64,000 nucleotides of DNA from positions 96,710,730 through 96,774,729 of the forward strand of contig JAVGWX010000005.1 of NCBI GenBank assembly GCA_036924085.1, read 5' to 3'. This DNA is from Ariolimax columbianus. Taxonomy: Eukaryota; Mollusca; Gastropoda; Stylommatophora; Arionidae. This document shows, piece by piece, positions 12,096-24,245 of this stretch. The translations under genes were made by a program, and so were the position numbers. The notes under the pieces are model-generated. The model searched no databases. It saw nothing but the letters and a program-made list of their open reading frames with translations, and was not told where the DNA came from. Each line of letters opens with the position of its first letter. Position 1 is the stretch's first letter.

Positions 12096-12790
12096 GTCAT
12101 GAAGGTTTCCCAACTACTTCCAAATTAAGAATTTGTCTCTTCTATGGCTTTGTTCTGTCCAGTAACTGCAGACAAATGCATGTCAATTTATAACATCTGC
12201 CATATTGTATGCGTATAACAATTCCCCAGAAAGCGAGTCAATGCTTTTTTCTGTTTCTGCTTTAAGTAATAAAATATTTAATCTCAATCGGATTGCAGTT
12301 TCCTTTTTTTTTCAAATTAATGCAAAACGAAATGTATTTGCCCTCGGCGAAAGTTCTTGACAAATATTTTTCATGTAATTTTAAATTTGACTTTTCCCAG
12401 ACTGCAGCAAAAAGTATCCTTGCTTCTCCCCACGGGGCACACTATCAGTTTCTGTCTGCTTCAACTGTCTTCAGTGCTGCGTCAGAAATACTTGATCCAA
12501 TTACTTTTATGGCTACAAGCCTAGGAGATCATGTCAAGTTTCCGAATGTATTAGTCCTGGAGTGGATCTGATTCCAGGTTCCTAAACCACTCTGTTCAAC
12601 ATTCACAATCGATGAACTGTCAATCCAGACTAGAGAATTTATAAATCGATAGTGGATCTAACAAGGAACTGCAAACGTCTGTAAACCGGAGGACAGAGCA
12701 GGAGTATGTACAGCCAGTGACTACTACTGCCATTAGCATCCACACTCTTCATCAGTCCATTCGCGTCAATTTTGGCAGTACAGATCGCAG
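12096..12790. other. unique sequence, nothing recognised
   Basis: Contains a 92-codon plus frame (12293-12571) without a recognisable domain. No repeats. Confidence 0.35.
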
Positions 12791-12792
12791 CT

Positions 12793-12930
12793 TAGCGGGG
12801 TGGGGTGGGGCGGAACTCTAGCGGGGTGGGGCGGTGCTCTAGCGGGGAGGGGCGGGGCTCTAGTGGGGTGGGGCGGGGCGCTAGCGGGGTGGGGCGGGGG
12901 CTCTAGCGGGGTGGGGTGGGGCGCCCGGGT
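12793..12930. repeat. GC-rich ~23-bp minisatellite
   Basis: Six imperfect units with core CTCTAGCGGGGTGGGGCGG. Dense runs of four Gs on the plus strand. Confidence 0.85.
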
Positions 12931-13924
12931 CCTATTTTTCACCTTGTTTCTAGTGTTGCTCCACACAAAGCATAAAGAACCCACTGTAATTGACAGTTAG
13001 TCGGTACCACTGCACGGTGTGTGATCTTGCAATATAGGTCTCGGTACGAACCTAGTAAGCCACTTATAGGACAAAATGGGAATAACCCCCTGGACCAATA
13101 ATCACGCTTGCTAACAGCCATCAAGATGAAACGAAGTGATCGTCTTCAATGTGAATACCAAGATCGGCTTTGTTGTGCACCTGTCCTTTGGCGCCATTGC
13201 ACTTGTGCACCTGTCACTTGGTGCCATTGCACTTGAACATCTGCGGTTGCCCTATCCAGCATGCATCGATGATAGAAGAAACGCATAGTAGTAGTCTGCT
13301 TCCTTGAAGAAACTGTACGCAGATGTGCGTAACTTCGAGCTGACTACTGCCTTTATTAGAACTTTAAATGTCTGAGGTCTGAATTTGATCGGAGAAGGAA
13401 AAGTACCAATATGGTATACACTGTAATACTAGTAGTTCAATGCAACCCAATTTAGTCGTCTTTTATGCAGTGATGCGGCGTTATAGTGGGTCTACTGGTT
13501 GTCCCCCATTGATCACAGAAATGTCTTTTCACCATCGTTCACAGTGCTCTAACCTTCGTGGTCACGAAACATTACGAGAATATATAGTTCCATTCACATG
13601 TTACCCTCATTGCTGAACTAATGATCAGCCTAGGTTCTCGCCTGAGTGGTATACCTAGGAATACGGCCACTGTAACGTTCCAATAATGCCAAGGCGACTA
13701 AACGAGGATTTGCAGACGGGACTAGCAACCTCGTATACAGTAACACAGTTGTTGAAACTCACTGCCAAAGCTCGGATACAGAGACTTCCTCTAAATGCAA
13801 CTGTTGTTATGAAGACTTTATGGTTTACTTGGAACGTGAAAGATCATATGTAGGGGTGGTTAGGGGGGTGGGGGCTTGATCTATAACTACTATCGCTCCA
13901 CTACTACTGCTACTACTATCGCTC
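12931..13924. other. unique sequence with a short 31-bp duplication
   Basis: At 13160-13235 a ~31-bp phrase (core TTGTGCACCTGTC.CTTGG) is duplicated. The stretch at 13328-13375 (TTCGAGCTGACTACTGCCTT) resembles 34570-34595, so an old dispersed repeat may be present. No gene seen. Confidence 0.35.
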
Positions 13925-14338
13925 CTCTACAACTATCAATATCGCTCTACAACTATCAATATCGCTCTACAACTATCAATATCGCTCTACAAACAATATC
14001 GCTCTACAACTATCAATATCGCTCTACAAACAATATCGCTCTACAACTATCAATATCGCTCTACAAACAGTCAATATCGCTCTACAAACAGTCAATATCG
14101 CTCTACAAACAGTCAATATCGCTCTACAAACAGTTAATATCGCTCTACAAACAGTCAAAATCGCTCTACAAACTGTCAATATCGCTCTACAAACAGTCAA
14201 TATCGCTCTACAAACAGTCAATATCGCTCTACAAACAGTCAATATCGCTCTACAAACAGTCAATATCGCTCTACAAACAGTCAATATCGCTCTACAAACA
14301 GTCAATATCGCTCTACAAACAGTCAATATCGCTATATT
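13925..14338. repeat. 21-bp minisatellite
   Basis: About 19 units with core ATCGCTCTACAAACAGTCAA. The left end has shorter variants (ATCGCTCTACAACTATCAAT). Confidence 0.95.
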
Positions 14339-14428
14339 TAGATGTTCCAATATTATAATGGCTGAAATATAAAGGTTAGCTTTACCTTGGAAAAATAGCA
14401 CGTTCTATTAATCAAACATTCTACACTA

Positions 14429-14702
14429 GCCTGCTTCAGGGGCTAGATACAATGCCTGCTTTATCAAGGGGTGGACACAAGGCTTGCTTTATCAAGGGGT
14501 GGACACAAGGCCTGCTTCAGGGGCTAGACACAAGGCCTGCTTTATCAAGGGGTGGACACCAGGCCTGCTTTATCAAGGGGTGGACACAAGGCCTGCTTTA
14601 TCAAGAGGTGGACACACGGCCTGCTTTATCAAGGGGTGGACACAAGGCCTGCTTTATCAAGGGGTGGACACAAGGCCTGCTTTATCAAGGGGTGGACACA
14701 AG
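14429..14702. repeat. 28-bp minisatellite
   Basis: About ten units with core GCCTGCTTTATCAAGGGGTG then GACACAAG. One or two variants read CTTCAGGGGCTAGACACAAG. Confidence 0.95.
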
Positions 14703-14825
14703 AATACAATATATTTTTACTGTTCTTCTTGTGAGTGGAATCTTTAATCGCTATTTGTAATACCATGCCTCGAATTTTAGAGACCAGACACATGCTTTGA
14801 AATATCTAGTGATAAAAATCAAGCA

Positions 14826-14827
<2 letters not shown>

Positions 14828-14866
<39 letters not shown>
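14828..14866. repeat. (TA)n microsatellite
   Basis: Uninterrupted alternating TA, about 19 repeats. Confidence 0.95.
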
Positions 14867-14867
<1 letters not shown>

Positions 14868-15544
14868 CACTGCAAGCTATTTGCAAACTTCATTCTCACA
14901 AGGAAGTCTTAATAGATAAATTGAAACTAGATGTCTAATGATCCTCCGAGACTATCATGTCATCACTAATGGAACATCTCTTGAACATAAAATTAGGAAT
15001 CCAACAACTTATAGTATTTTTTATTTTTTTATTTTTATTTTTTTAAATTGTGTGATAGGATTGAGATGCATTCCTTTTCCAAGGCATAGGAAATAAAAAT
15101 TAAGCAAACACGTTCTAAATCATATCATTTGTTCGTTTACATTGCCCCTCTATTTACACAATTCCCGAACATATTAAACAGTGCTCATTTCTGACCCGAT
15201 AACCGGAATTTCGTGTAAACGGGACATTATTCCTCTTATTTCGGATCACGTCAAATAAACGAACTCTCATTAAGCCGACACATTGACGTAGGGGGGGGGG
15301 GGGGGGGGGGGGGGTGTATGTGTGTCGGGAGTGGGAGTGGTTTAAAGCACAGGAAACAGGCGCACTGAAGGTCGGTGCACAGGGGCAATAATTCCTTCAC
15401 CTAATAAACCTCGCCCCTTCACTTCCTGTCAAGTATACATAATCTCACGTACCCTCATTTGCATAGTTGTTGCTCGCTTTGCTCTCGGGTTTTATGTTTA
15501 TGTATATGGTTAGTTAAACAAGAGGATTTCTGTATTTTTGTTCA
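14867..15544. other. unique AT-rich sequence with a 24-base G run
   Basis: Mostly unremarkable DNA. Positions 15291-15314 are 24 consecutive G residues, followed by TGTATGTGTGTCGGGAGTGGGAGTGG. Confidence 0.5.
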
Positions 15545-15655
15545 ATACTTGCAGCTACTGATTGTGCGGCTCATGCTTGTAGTTAGATATTGTGTGGCTT
15601 AAACTTGTTACTGATGTGGCTCATACGTAAAGTTACTGATATTGTGCTGTGTATA
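15545..15655. repeat. ~29-bp repeat, left part
   Basis: Degenerate units with core ACTTGTAGTTACTGA and GTGTGGCTCA, matching the array at 17940-18155 on the other side of the LINE at 15.9-17.6 kb. Confidence 0.6.
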
Positions 15656-15665
15656 GTTGTAGCCC

Positions 15666-15893
15666 TTGGGTCATGACTGACTATAGGATGATATGACTTG
15701 GGTCATGACTGACTATAGGATGATATGACTTGGGTCATGACTGACTATAGGATGATTTGACTTGGGTCATGACTGACTATAGGATGATTTGACTTGGGTC
15801 ATGACTGACTATAGGATGATTTGACTTGGGTCATGACTGACTATAGGATTATATGACTTGGGTCATGACTGACTATAGGATGATTTGACTTGG
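15666..15893. repeat. 32-bp minisatellite
   Basis: Seven copies of a unit with core TGGGTCATGACTGACTATAG then GATGATATGACT. GTCATGAC is an inner palindrome. Confidence 0.95.
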
Positions 15894-15959
15894 AGTGGGG
15901 GAAAAAACGATAACAACAAAATGTGTACTTAGGTTTTGTTGTCTTTCTCTTGCGGCGTT

Positions 15960-17590
15960 GTCCTTTCACTTATGTGTTGCAAGAGTGAGCTGGCCATTCA
16001 GAGTACAGTTCCACCTGGATCGGTCTGCAGCTTCGTCTTCCCAGGACGTCCGATTCATGTCCAGGACCTTCAACTCACGCTTGCAAATTTTTAAACAACT
16101 GTGGTTGGACGATTGTTCTGGTGCCATTCGCCAACTGTCCATAGAGGATATATTTGGGAATGCGACCATCTTCCATGCGACCATCTTCCATGCGACCAAC
16201 ACGACCAAGCCACTGTAGTCTTCGCTGCATAAGAACTGTACATGCTTGGAAGATCAGTGCGAAAGTGCACTCCTGCATTAGTGACTGTTCCTCCGTGTAA
16301 TCCCAAGCTGTGATCAATACTCATTTGCACACCGATGAGCTGTTTGTTGCACCTTGCTTCTGGCGAACTTAGAAGTACAGAGTACCTGCATTTGGAAGAT
16401 GCTTGTATTTAATCAGAGCAGCGCATTTGGCCTCAGTGACGGGTGTCATATCCTCCCCTTTCGCTTCAAACCAATCATCTGACATGTTAAAGTGCAGTGT
16501 TGTGTACGACATTTCTAAGATGCTGCCAGGTCTCTGTAACAACTGTGTCATGATGTTGGATATTGAGTTTCATGAAAATCATTGTAAAATCAGCTCAAGG
16601 TCCGACATTCTACTTGCGTCCTTGCGTGGCGTGCCTTTGCATCTGGTGTAATAGAATTTCTTCTGCTGCAATTTTATTTTACAGCGAACCAAAGAATGAT
16701 CAGTATCACAGTCTGCACTATGGTAAGTGCCCGTGCACTATGGTAAGTGCCCGTGCACTATGGTAAGTGCCCGTCAGAAACACATACTTAAGGAGAGATC
16801 GTCTGACAAGAATTAGATATAGATCCGGCTCACGCCAATGCTTTGATCGTGGGTGCATCCACGATACCTTATGTTGGGGTTTGGTCTGAAAATAAGAATT
16901 GGTCACACAAAGTTCATGGTAGGCACAGGGCTCCAGGAGCCGCAGGCCATTGTTATCAATTTGTCCAACTCCAAACTTGCCAAGAACATGAAGACCACAA
17001 GTTGCGATCAGCGCCCACTCTACCATTGAAATCACATAGAACAAGCTGTTCTTCGCTATGGATGCTTTTAATGATCGCTGGTAAATCATCATATAACTCA
17101 TCTTTGACTTCAGGTGTGGAGCACAAGGTAGGTGCATATACACTGACAAGGGTGTCGGAACCTACTGTTATATGGAGACGAAGCGTAAGCAAGCGTTCTG
17201 AATCATTCTCACCTGGTTCGACGATCTGTAGACATCTACAAAGCCTACATCGTGCTCTTTTCGTTGGGTTTTTTTCCTTGCCAGTGGAATGTCTTTCTCA
17301 CCCATTATCTCTGAGCCCGCTAACCGACGTTTCTTAGACTGCTACAGTGTCCACATTCAGTCTTTTCAGTTCGTCATTGATTACGCGTCTCCCTCTGGCA
17401 TCGTTTATACCATGCAGGTTATCAGATAGTCCAGTCTGCATGGTACGGACATTCCAACATCCGAGTTCAACTGTTGATGCACTTGTGTCGACACCACAGG
17501 GTGAAACTGGAAGGCCTCTCCAGGTCATAAGCTTTGGCATTCTTCTATGGAGAACAAGCTGTTGCCCGTGCAGTAGCACCCCCCCCCCCT
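15960..17590 (-). mobile_element. internally deleted non-LTR retrotransposon (EN and C-terminus)
   Basis: Read on the minus strand. At 17,580-17,340 it gives CWNVRTMQTGLSDN and ELKRLNVDTVAV, the start of an APE-type endonuclease. At 17,190-16,960: SVYAPTLCSTPEVKDE and LVLCDFNGRVGAD, the (G)DFNARVG catalytic block with its G lost. At 17,000-16,800: CVTNSYFQTKPQHKVSW. At 16,550-16,430: DDWFEAKGEDMTPVTEAK, from the endonuclease-RT linker. At 16,310-15,970: LQWLGRVGRMEDGR, KRELKVLDMNRTSWEDEAAD and RSRWNCTLNGQLTL, the C-terminal tail. The whole RT core is missing between linker and tail, and frames shift repeatedly. Small internal duplications occur: a 15-bp MEDGR codon repeat near 16165-16200, and a 20-bp unit in three copies at 16716-16770. 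The flanking ~29-bp repeat suggests insertion into an array. Confidence 0.85.
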
Positions 17591-17939
17591 TTTCCGTGTA
17601 ACTAATATATCCAGCGGACCAGCATTAACCGATACAGCCTGGAATCAGCTAAGTCGCAGGATTTTCCAGAATAGCGATGGAACCACCACTAGACTGCCTT
17701 AAGACACCGGCTCCGGATTACTCTCGGTCTACTCCCGAAGCCTTCCCCGTAAACAGGTATCCCACAAGGCAGTGGGTGAACAGTTAAGTTATTTTAGGCC
17801 TGTTCAGCTTTCATGTCAAAACAGTCAATTTACAGGTCGTGTTTCATGACACTATAAGAACTGACAAAAAACTGACACAAAAAACTGTTTTTAATCCAAG
17901 TCGAAAGACCGCAGGTAAACACATCCACTATCTTGGAAT
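17591..17939. other. probable 5' untranslated part of the minus-strand LINE
   Basis: Lies directly upstream (in minus orientation) of the endonuclease start and starts with a C10 run (17580-17589). No coding motif was recognised; assignment is by position only. Confidence 0.3.
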
Positions 17940-18155
17940 TGTGCGACTGAGACTTGTAGTTACTGAAATTGTGTGGCCAAAACTTATAGTTACTGAAATT
18001 GTGTGCCCAAACTTGTAGTTACTGAAATTGTGTGCCCAAACTTGTAGTTACTGAAATTATGTGGCCCAAACTTGTACTGAAATTATGTGGCCTAAACTTG
18101 TAGTTAATGATTGTATGTGGCCCAAACTTGTAGTTAGTAGTATGGCTCATACTTG
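17940..18155. repeat. ~29-bp repeat, right part
   Basis: Seven units with core ACTTGTAGTTACTGAAATTG then TGTGGCCCAA, decaying rightwards. Same family as 15545-15655. Confidence 0.85.
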
Positions 18156-18871
18156 ATGTGGGGATCTGCTGTCATGGTTATGATGGGGTTAGTAACAATA
18201 GAAAAGTTGCATCAATCTATCAAGTCCTGCTGGATGATTAAAGTGAAATAAATGAACTGAAATCTACAGACTATAGGAGTTTGTCATGAAACATGGATCG
18301 AGTAGAGATCAACTCCTCGGGTCGGGCAGGAGTATGCACGTGCGGGCTACAGTAACCATTTTTGGTTTAAATATCTAATTCTCATGTGATGAGAAATGTT
18401 GAATACCTTGTGGGTCTGCCCAAGGCAACAGTTATGTTACTGAGAATCTACATAACTTATTTTATGGCTTTCTTCTTGGTTCCCGTTCTCGCCTGTAATT
18501 ATCTTTCAAAAATTATTTTTCCTGAAGCTTCGTTTTTCTGCTTTAGCTTGGTCATTCTGGTCATATCAATTTGTTTTATTTTTTAAGCCTGTTATTGTAT
18601 CTTGCCTTGTATTTCTGTTATTGTATCTTGTCTTGTATTTCTTTTTTCTTGTTACAAATTGTCCTCTGAAGTGATTTATTCCCTCAGTGACAAGGAGTCA
18701 CCTTGGCCAAAATAAATGAATCTTCCGGACAAAATAAACAAACACATAAATTATATAGTCATCTGCAGCGACCAGGGTTCCTTCGTTAATCTACACTATA
18801 TCAAGCAATGCTTTACGAGTGCAGGAATACTTATCTTAGCGTTCATTGTAGATACTAGCCTTCGTTGGCTG
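18156..18871. other. unique sequence; possible retroposon 3' end at 18590-18720
   Basis: The stretch around 18665-18715 (GTGATTTATTCCCTCAGTGA... AAAATAAATGAA) resembles the 3' end of a CR1/jockey-type retroposon in style. This is a weak impression only. Confidence 0.3.
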
Positions 18872-19466
18872 TTAACGTGGTGTAATGTATTATAACTGGT
18901 TAACGTGGTGTAATGTATAACTGGTTAACGTGGTGTAATGTATTATAACTGGTTAACGTGGTGTAATGTATAACTGGTTAACGTGATGTAATGTATAACT
19001 GGTTAACGTGATGTAATGTATAACTGGTTAACGTGAAGTAATGCATAACTGGTTAACGTGATGTAATGTATAACTGGTTAACGTGGTGTAATGTATTATT
19101 ACTGGTTAACGTGGTGTAGTGTATAACTGGTTAACGTGATGCAATGTATTATTACTGGTTAAAGTGGTGTAATGTATTATTACTTGTTAACGTGGTGTAA
19201 TGTATTATTACTGGTTAACGTGGTGTAATGTATAACTGGTTAACGTGATGTAATGTATAACTGGTTAACGTGGTGTAATGTATAACTGGTTAACGTGATG
19301 TAATGTATAACTGGTTAACGTGGTGTAATGTATTATTACTGGTTAACGTGGTTTAGTGTATAACTGGTTAACGTGATGCAATGTATTATTACTGGTTAAA
19401 GTGGTGTAATGTATTATTACTTGTTAACGTGGTGTAATGTATTATTACTGGTTAACGTGGTGTAAG
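18872..19466. repeat. 25/28-bp minisatellite with higher-order repeat
   Basis: Units alternate between TAACGTGGTGTAATGTATAA-CTGGT (25 bp) and a 28-bp form with TATTATTACTGGT. A block of mixed units is repeated with an offset of about 237 bp; the rare GATGCAATG variant occurs at 19138 and 19375. Confidence 0.95.
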
Positions 19467-20567
19467 GTACTACATCTGTCAAGTTTTTAATCAGAAAAAG
19501 GAGTAACTACCATTCATAAACTAGGACGAGGGAGGGAACTCCCAGACTGATGTATGCAAGGAAAAACTTGGTGTATGCAAGGAAAAACTCTCCTCCCATC
19601 TTGTGTTTATTATGTAAGTATACGACAAGCGAGCAATGTATAGACTCGCTTTTACCAAGTATTAGGTTCAAGATTCTGCCTCAGTTAATGCCATAGACAA
19701 GGGTGGAATGAGCTTCAAACGAGCTCAGTTTAATTATAGTTTTGAGTTAGTCGATCGTTCAGTACCGCGTCAAAAGTGGCGCAGGTGAAGTCACCGAGTG
19801 GTTTGCATGTCTTATCTTATGACTGAAGTGGCACGGGTTCAAACCCTAAGTCATCTTTTCTGTCGTTTGGGAGAGTACAATAGCAGCCTAATGTCATGTC
19901 TTTTCAATTTTTTTGTTCGATGAAAGGTAAGTCTTATGTCTTTTGTATCGTGGGGTACAGTTCAAAATAGCTTATATCCACTGCGTGTCGACTGCAAGGG
20001 CAAGCGACTTTTATTCTCCGCTCTAGATTTTCTGCTCTATAAATTTTCCCAGCTGACCTCAGCAATAAGAATAACCATCATAATGGCAGGTTCTTTAGCC
20101 GATCGGTTTCTATACAGTATTTAGTATGTCACCGTGTTCGTCTCAGTATACCAGTCCTTTTGAGTATGAGGCTAGATGGGAGAAATACTGCAGTAAAACT
20201 GGAGACCAAATGTGATTTATGTCAGTGCTTTTATTTACAAATCAATGTAGTCTTAAATAACATTAGCTGGCCATGTTTGTGTCCCTTTGTTTGACTCAGC
20301 TTACTCTAAAATTATCATGATTCGCTACTGTCACATTGAAAGTCACACTGAAAATTTTGGAACCAATGGTATAGAATAAACCAGTTAATTCAGCAAAATA
20401 AACCCGGTCTTGCCGAATTCGGTCCCTTGAAACAGGTGGGTCGCACATCTGAAGTAATCTCATTTTAAAATGCGTGTTAAGTCGGATGTACTGAGCGATT
20501 AGACGCAACACAGTGCAAAGTACGGTCTTAGAAACAAATTTCGAACACAAAATTTGAACAATTAATA
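19467..20567. other. unique sequence with a tRNA-like SINE head
   Basis: No protein-coding signal recognised. The tRNA-like head at 19780-19860 is listed separately. Confidence 0.35.
19780..19862 (+). repeat. tRNA-derived SINE head
   Basis: A box-like CACCGAGTGGTTTGCATG (19791-19808) is followed about 30 bases later by a perfect B box GGGTTCAAACCC (19835-19846). No complete cloverleaf or CCA context is seen, so a SINE or tRNA pseudogene is more likely than a working tRNA. Confidence 0.55.
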
Positions 20568-20872
20568 AAGGCTAGATCGTGTACATTGACTCTTGATTGG
20601 TTATTGATAAAGCTGAGAAAGTGTACATTGACTCTTGATGGGTTTTTGATAAAGCCGAGATAGTGTACATTGTTGTCTCTTGATGGTGTTTTTGATAAAG
20701 CCGGAGATCGTGTACATTGACTCTTGATGGGTTTTTGATAAAGCCTAGATAGTGTACATTGACTCTTGATGGTGTTTTTTATAAAGCCGAAATAGTGTAC
20801 ATTGACTCTTGATAGGTTTTTTTTTATAAAGTCGAGATCGTGTACATTCTATTTTGATTGGTTATCGATAAA
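20568..20872. repeat. 42-bp minisatellite
   Basis: Seven copies of a ~42-bp unit with core GTGTACATTGACTCTTGATG, then GTTTTTGATAAAGCCGAGAT. Small indels in the T run. Confidence 0.9.
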
Positions 20873-21424
20873 GACGTGTGGTCGTAATGTTGGTCCATAT
20901 ATGTTACGCTGCTAATGAATCTGCCGTTAATGTTATTCCGCCACTAACGGGCTATATTAGGGCGTAGTTATCCTTGCTATGCAATTGACATATTGGGCTT
21001 GAAATGTACCACACGTTTTAGTGCAAATAGGTCGAGGTTGGTGTTTGGGACAGCACAAGCACTTTGCACTTCTGCTGGGCAAATTTATATGTTGTTCACA
21101 TACAGAAACGATATCACTGCACTTCGGTAAGTCTAACGGTTCACTGGTCATCTCAAACATTAAAGTGCGAAAAGTTTTGATAACTGGTAAAAGGCAAGGT
21201 AAAATTAGTTCCAAAGCACACACTGCTGTCGGGGATGGAGTACTAGAGACTTCTGTACATGAGACTACAGATTGTTTGAGGTGGGGTGGTATGCTCTTTT
21301 CCTCGCTGCCTTCCGTTCAATAACAGTAATGTATGCACTCATTTTCAGCTGGGTCGACTTTAGCGTTTCAATAACGGCAGTTAGATCTCGTACTTGTTCC
21401 ATGAAAAACGAGTCTCTACCATTA
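20873..21424. other. unique sequence, nothing certain
   Basis: Overlapping frames of about 88-100 codons run on opposite strands at 20957-21323. The minus product is Cys-rich (CLCCPKHQPRPICTKTC), which recalls a zinc-binding segment of a mobile element, but I cannot assign it. Confidence 0.3.
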
Positions 21425-22450
21425 TGCTAACCAGACACTTTGATATTCTGCTAGCCAGACACTTTGATATTTGCTAACCAGACACTTTTATATTTCTGCT
21501 AACCAGACACTTTGATATTTCTGCTAACCAGACAACTTTGCTATTTCTGCTAACCAGACACTTTGATATTTCTGCTAACCAGACACTTTGATATTTCTGC
21601 TAACCAGACACTTTTATATTTCTGCTAACCAGACACTTTGATACTCTGCTAACCAGACACTTTGATACTCTGCTAACCAGACACTTTGATACTCTGCTAA
21701 CCAGACACTTTGATACTTTGCTAACCAGACACTTTAATAGTCTGCTAACCAGACACTTTGATAGTCTGCTAACCAGACACTTTGATAGTCTGCTAACCAG
21801 GCACTTTGATATTCTGCTAACCAGGCACTTTGATATTCTGCTAACCAGACAACTTTGATATTCTGCTAACCAGACAACTTTGATATTCTGCTAACCAGAC
21901 AACTTTGATATTCTGCTAACCAGACAACTTTGATAGTCTGCTAACCAGGCACTTTGATAGTCTGCTAACCAGGCACTTTGATATTCTGCTAACCAGGCAC
22001 TTTGATATTCTGCTAACCAGGCACTTTGATATTCTGCTAACCAGGCACTTTGATATTCTGCTAACCAGGCACTTGATATTCTGCTAACCAGGCACTTTTG
22101 ATATTATGCTAATCAGGCACTTTATTATGCTAACCAGGCACTTTATTATGCTAACCAGGCACTTCATTATGCTAACCAGGCACTTTATTATGCTAACCAG
22201 ACACTTTATTATGCTAACCAGACACTTTATTATGCTAACCAGACACTTTATTATGCTTACCAGACACTTTATTATGCTAACTAGACACTTTATTATGCTA
22301 ACTAGACACTTTATTATGCTAACTAGACACTTTATTATGCTAACCAGACACTTTGATATTATTCTAACCATATTATGCTAACCATGATATTATGCTAACC
22401 ACGATATTATGCTAACCATGATATTATGCTAACCACAGACACTTTGATAT
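21425..22450. repeat. 25-bp to 21-bp minisatellite
   Basis: From 21425 to about 22100 the unit is ~25 bp (core CTGCTAACCAGACACTTTGA). From about 22110 to 22345 it is 21 bp (core ATGCTAACCAGACACTTTAT), having lost GAT and one other base. A short tail of ATGCTAACCATGATATT units follows. Confidence 0.95.
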
Positions 22451-22751
22451 TATGCTACTCTCTTTGTCAGCCATTCTCTACTCTATCTATTTTATCAAAA
22501 TCCTGCAATTTATTGATAAACAAATCTTGATTTGTATTCTAACGGTCACTATCGGTCGTATAGTCAAACCAAACCGGTGGAGGAGCAGCCCCACGTACAA
22601 CTCTCCTTCTCTCGTTATGACTAAGAACCAGCTATAGCGAGGAGATAGCACAATATATCCATATAATCTACTGAGAGCTTGAGACCTATGTACGGTGGCC
22701 ATCCCTTATGTACCTTCCAAAGCAAGTATTAAGACACGAACACTCGCTTGG
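22451..22751. other. unique spacer
   Basis: Roughly 300 bp between two arrays with no recognised feature. Confidence 0.4.
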
Positions 22752-23222
22752 TTAATGTGGTATCAGACACAAAAACTGGCCTGATTAATGGGGTACCAAA
22801 CATGAAAACTGGCCTGATTAATGTGGTATCAGACACGAAAACTGGCCTGATTAATGTGGTATCAGACACGAAAACTGGCCTGATTAATGTAGTATCAGAC
22901 ACGAAAACTGGCCTGATTAATGTGGTATCAGACACGAAAACTGGCCTGATTAATGTGGTATCAGACACGAAAACTGGCCTGATTAATGTGGTATCAGACA
23001 CGAAAACTGGCCTGATTAATGTGGTATCAGACACGAAAACTGGCCTGATTAATGTGGTATCAGACACGAAAACTGGCCTGATTAATGTGGTATCAGACAC
23101 GAAAACTGGCCTGATTAATGTGGTATCAGACACGAAAACTGGCCTGATTAATGTGGTATCAGACACGAAAACTGGCCTGATTAATGTGGTATCAGACACG
23201 AAAACTGGCCTGATTAATGTGT
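22752..23222. repeat. 33-bp minisatellite
   Basis: Fourteen highly uniform units with core GTGGTATCAGACACGAAAAC, then TGGCCTGATTAAT. Open on both strands because of the 33-bp period. Confidence 0.95.
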
Positions 23223-23384
23223 CAGATATGCATGTTTTGCATCCCTTGATCAATGAGATCAGTTTTTGACAGATTTGCTGGTACCTGATAAATGTCAAGT
23301 CTCCAAGTCAATGTTATTTCTGTGCTGGACTCGCCGTTTTTAACGTTTTCCGGTTATTAAGGTAACCGTATTTCCACTTTGTCC

Positions 23385-24245
23385 ATCTGCTCATAACACC
23401 ACTTTGTACTCCTGCTTATAACACCACTTTGTCCTCCTGCTCATAACATCACTTTGTCCTCCTGCTCATAACATCACTTTGTCCTCCTGCTCATAACATC
23501 ACTTTGTCCTCCTGCTCATAACACCACTTTGTCCTCCTGCTTATAACACCACTTTGTCCTCCTGCTCATAACACCACTTTGTACTCCTGCTCATAACACC
23601 ACTTTGTACTCCTGCTCATAACACCACTTTGTACTCCTGCTCAAAAAACCACTTTATCCTCCTGCTCATAACATCACTTTGTCCTCCTGCTCATAACACC
23701 ATTTTGTCCTCCTGCTCCTAACACCATTTTGTCCTCCTGCTCATAACACCACTTTGTCCTCCTGCTCATAACACCACTTTGTCCTCCTGCTCATAACACC
23801 ACTTTGTCCTCCTGCTCATAACACCACTTTGTCCTCCTGCTCATAACACCACTTTGTCCTCCTGCTCATAACACCACTTTGTCCTCCTGCTCATAACACC
23901 ACTTTGTCCTCCTGCTCATAACACCACTTTGTCCTCCTGCTCATAACACCACTTTGTCCTCCTGCTCCTAACACCACTTTGTCCTCCTGCTCCTAACACC
24001 ACTTTGTCCTCCTGCTCCTAACACCACTTTGTCCTCCTGCTCCTAACACCACTTTGTCCTCCTGCTCCTAACACCACTTTGTCCTCCTGCTCCTAACACC
24101 ACTTTGTCCTCTAGCTCATAACACCACTTTGTCCTCCTGCTTATAACACCACTTTGTCCTCCTGCTTATAACACCACTTTGTTCTCCTGCTTATAACACC
24201 ACTTTGTCATCCTGCTTATAACACCACTTTGTCCTGCTGCTGAGA
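23385..24245. repeat. 25-bp minisatellite
   Basis: About 34 units with core CACTTTGTCCTCCTGCTCAT, then AACAC. Blocks of CTCCTAACAC and CTTATAACAC variants are clustered. Confidence 0.95.

Noticed and set aside
19780..19862. Functional tRNA gene
   Set aside because: A and B boxes are present but acceptor and anticodon stems do not pair convincingly and no terminator run follows at the right distance.
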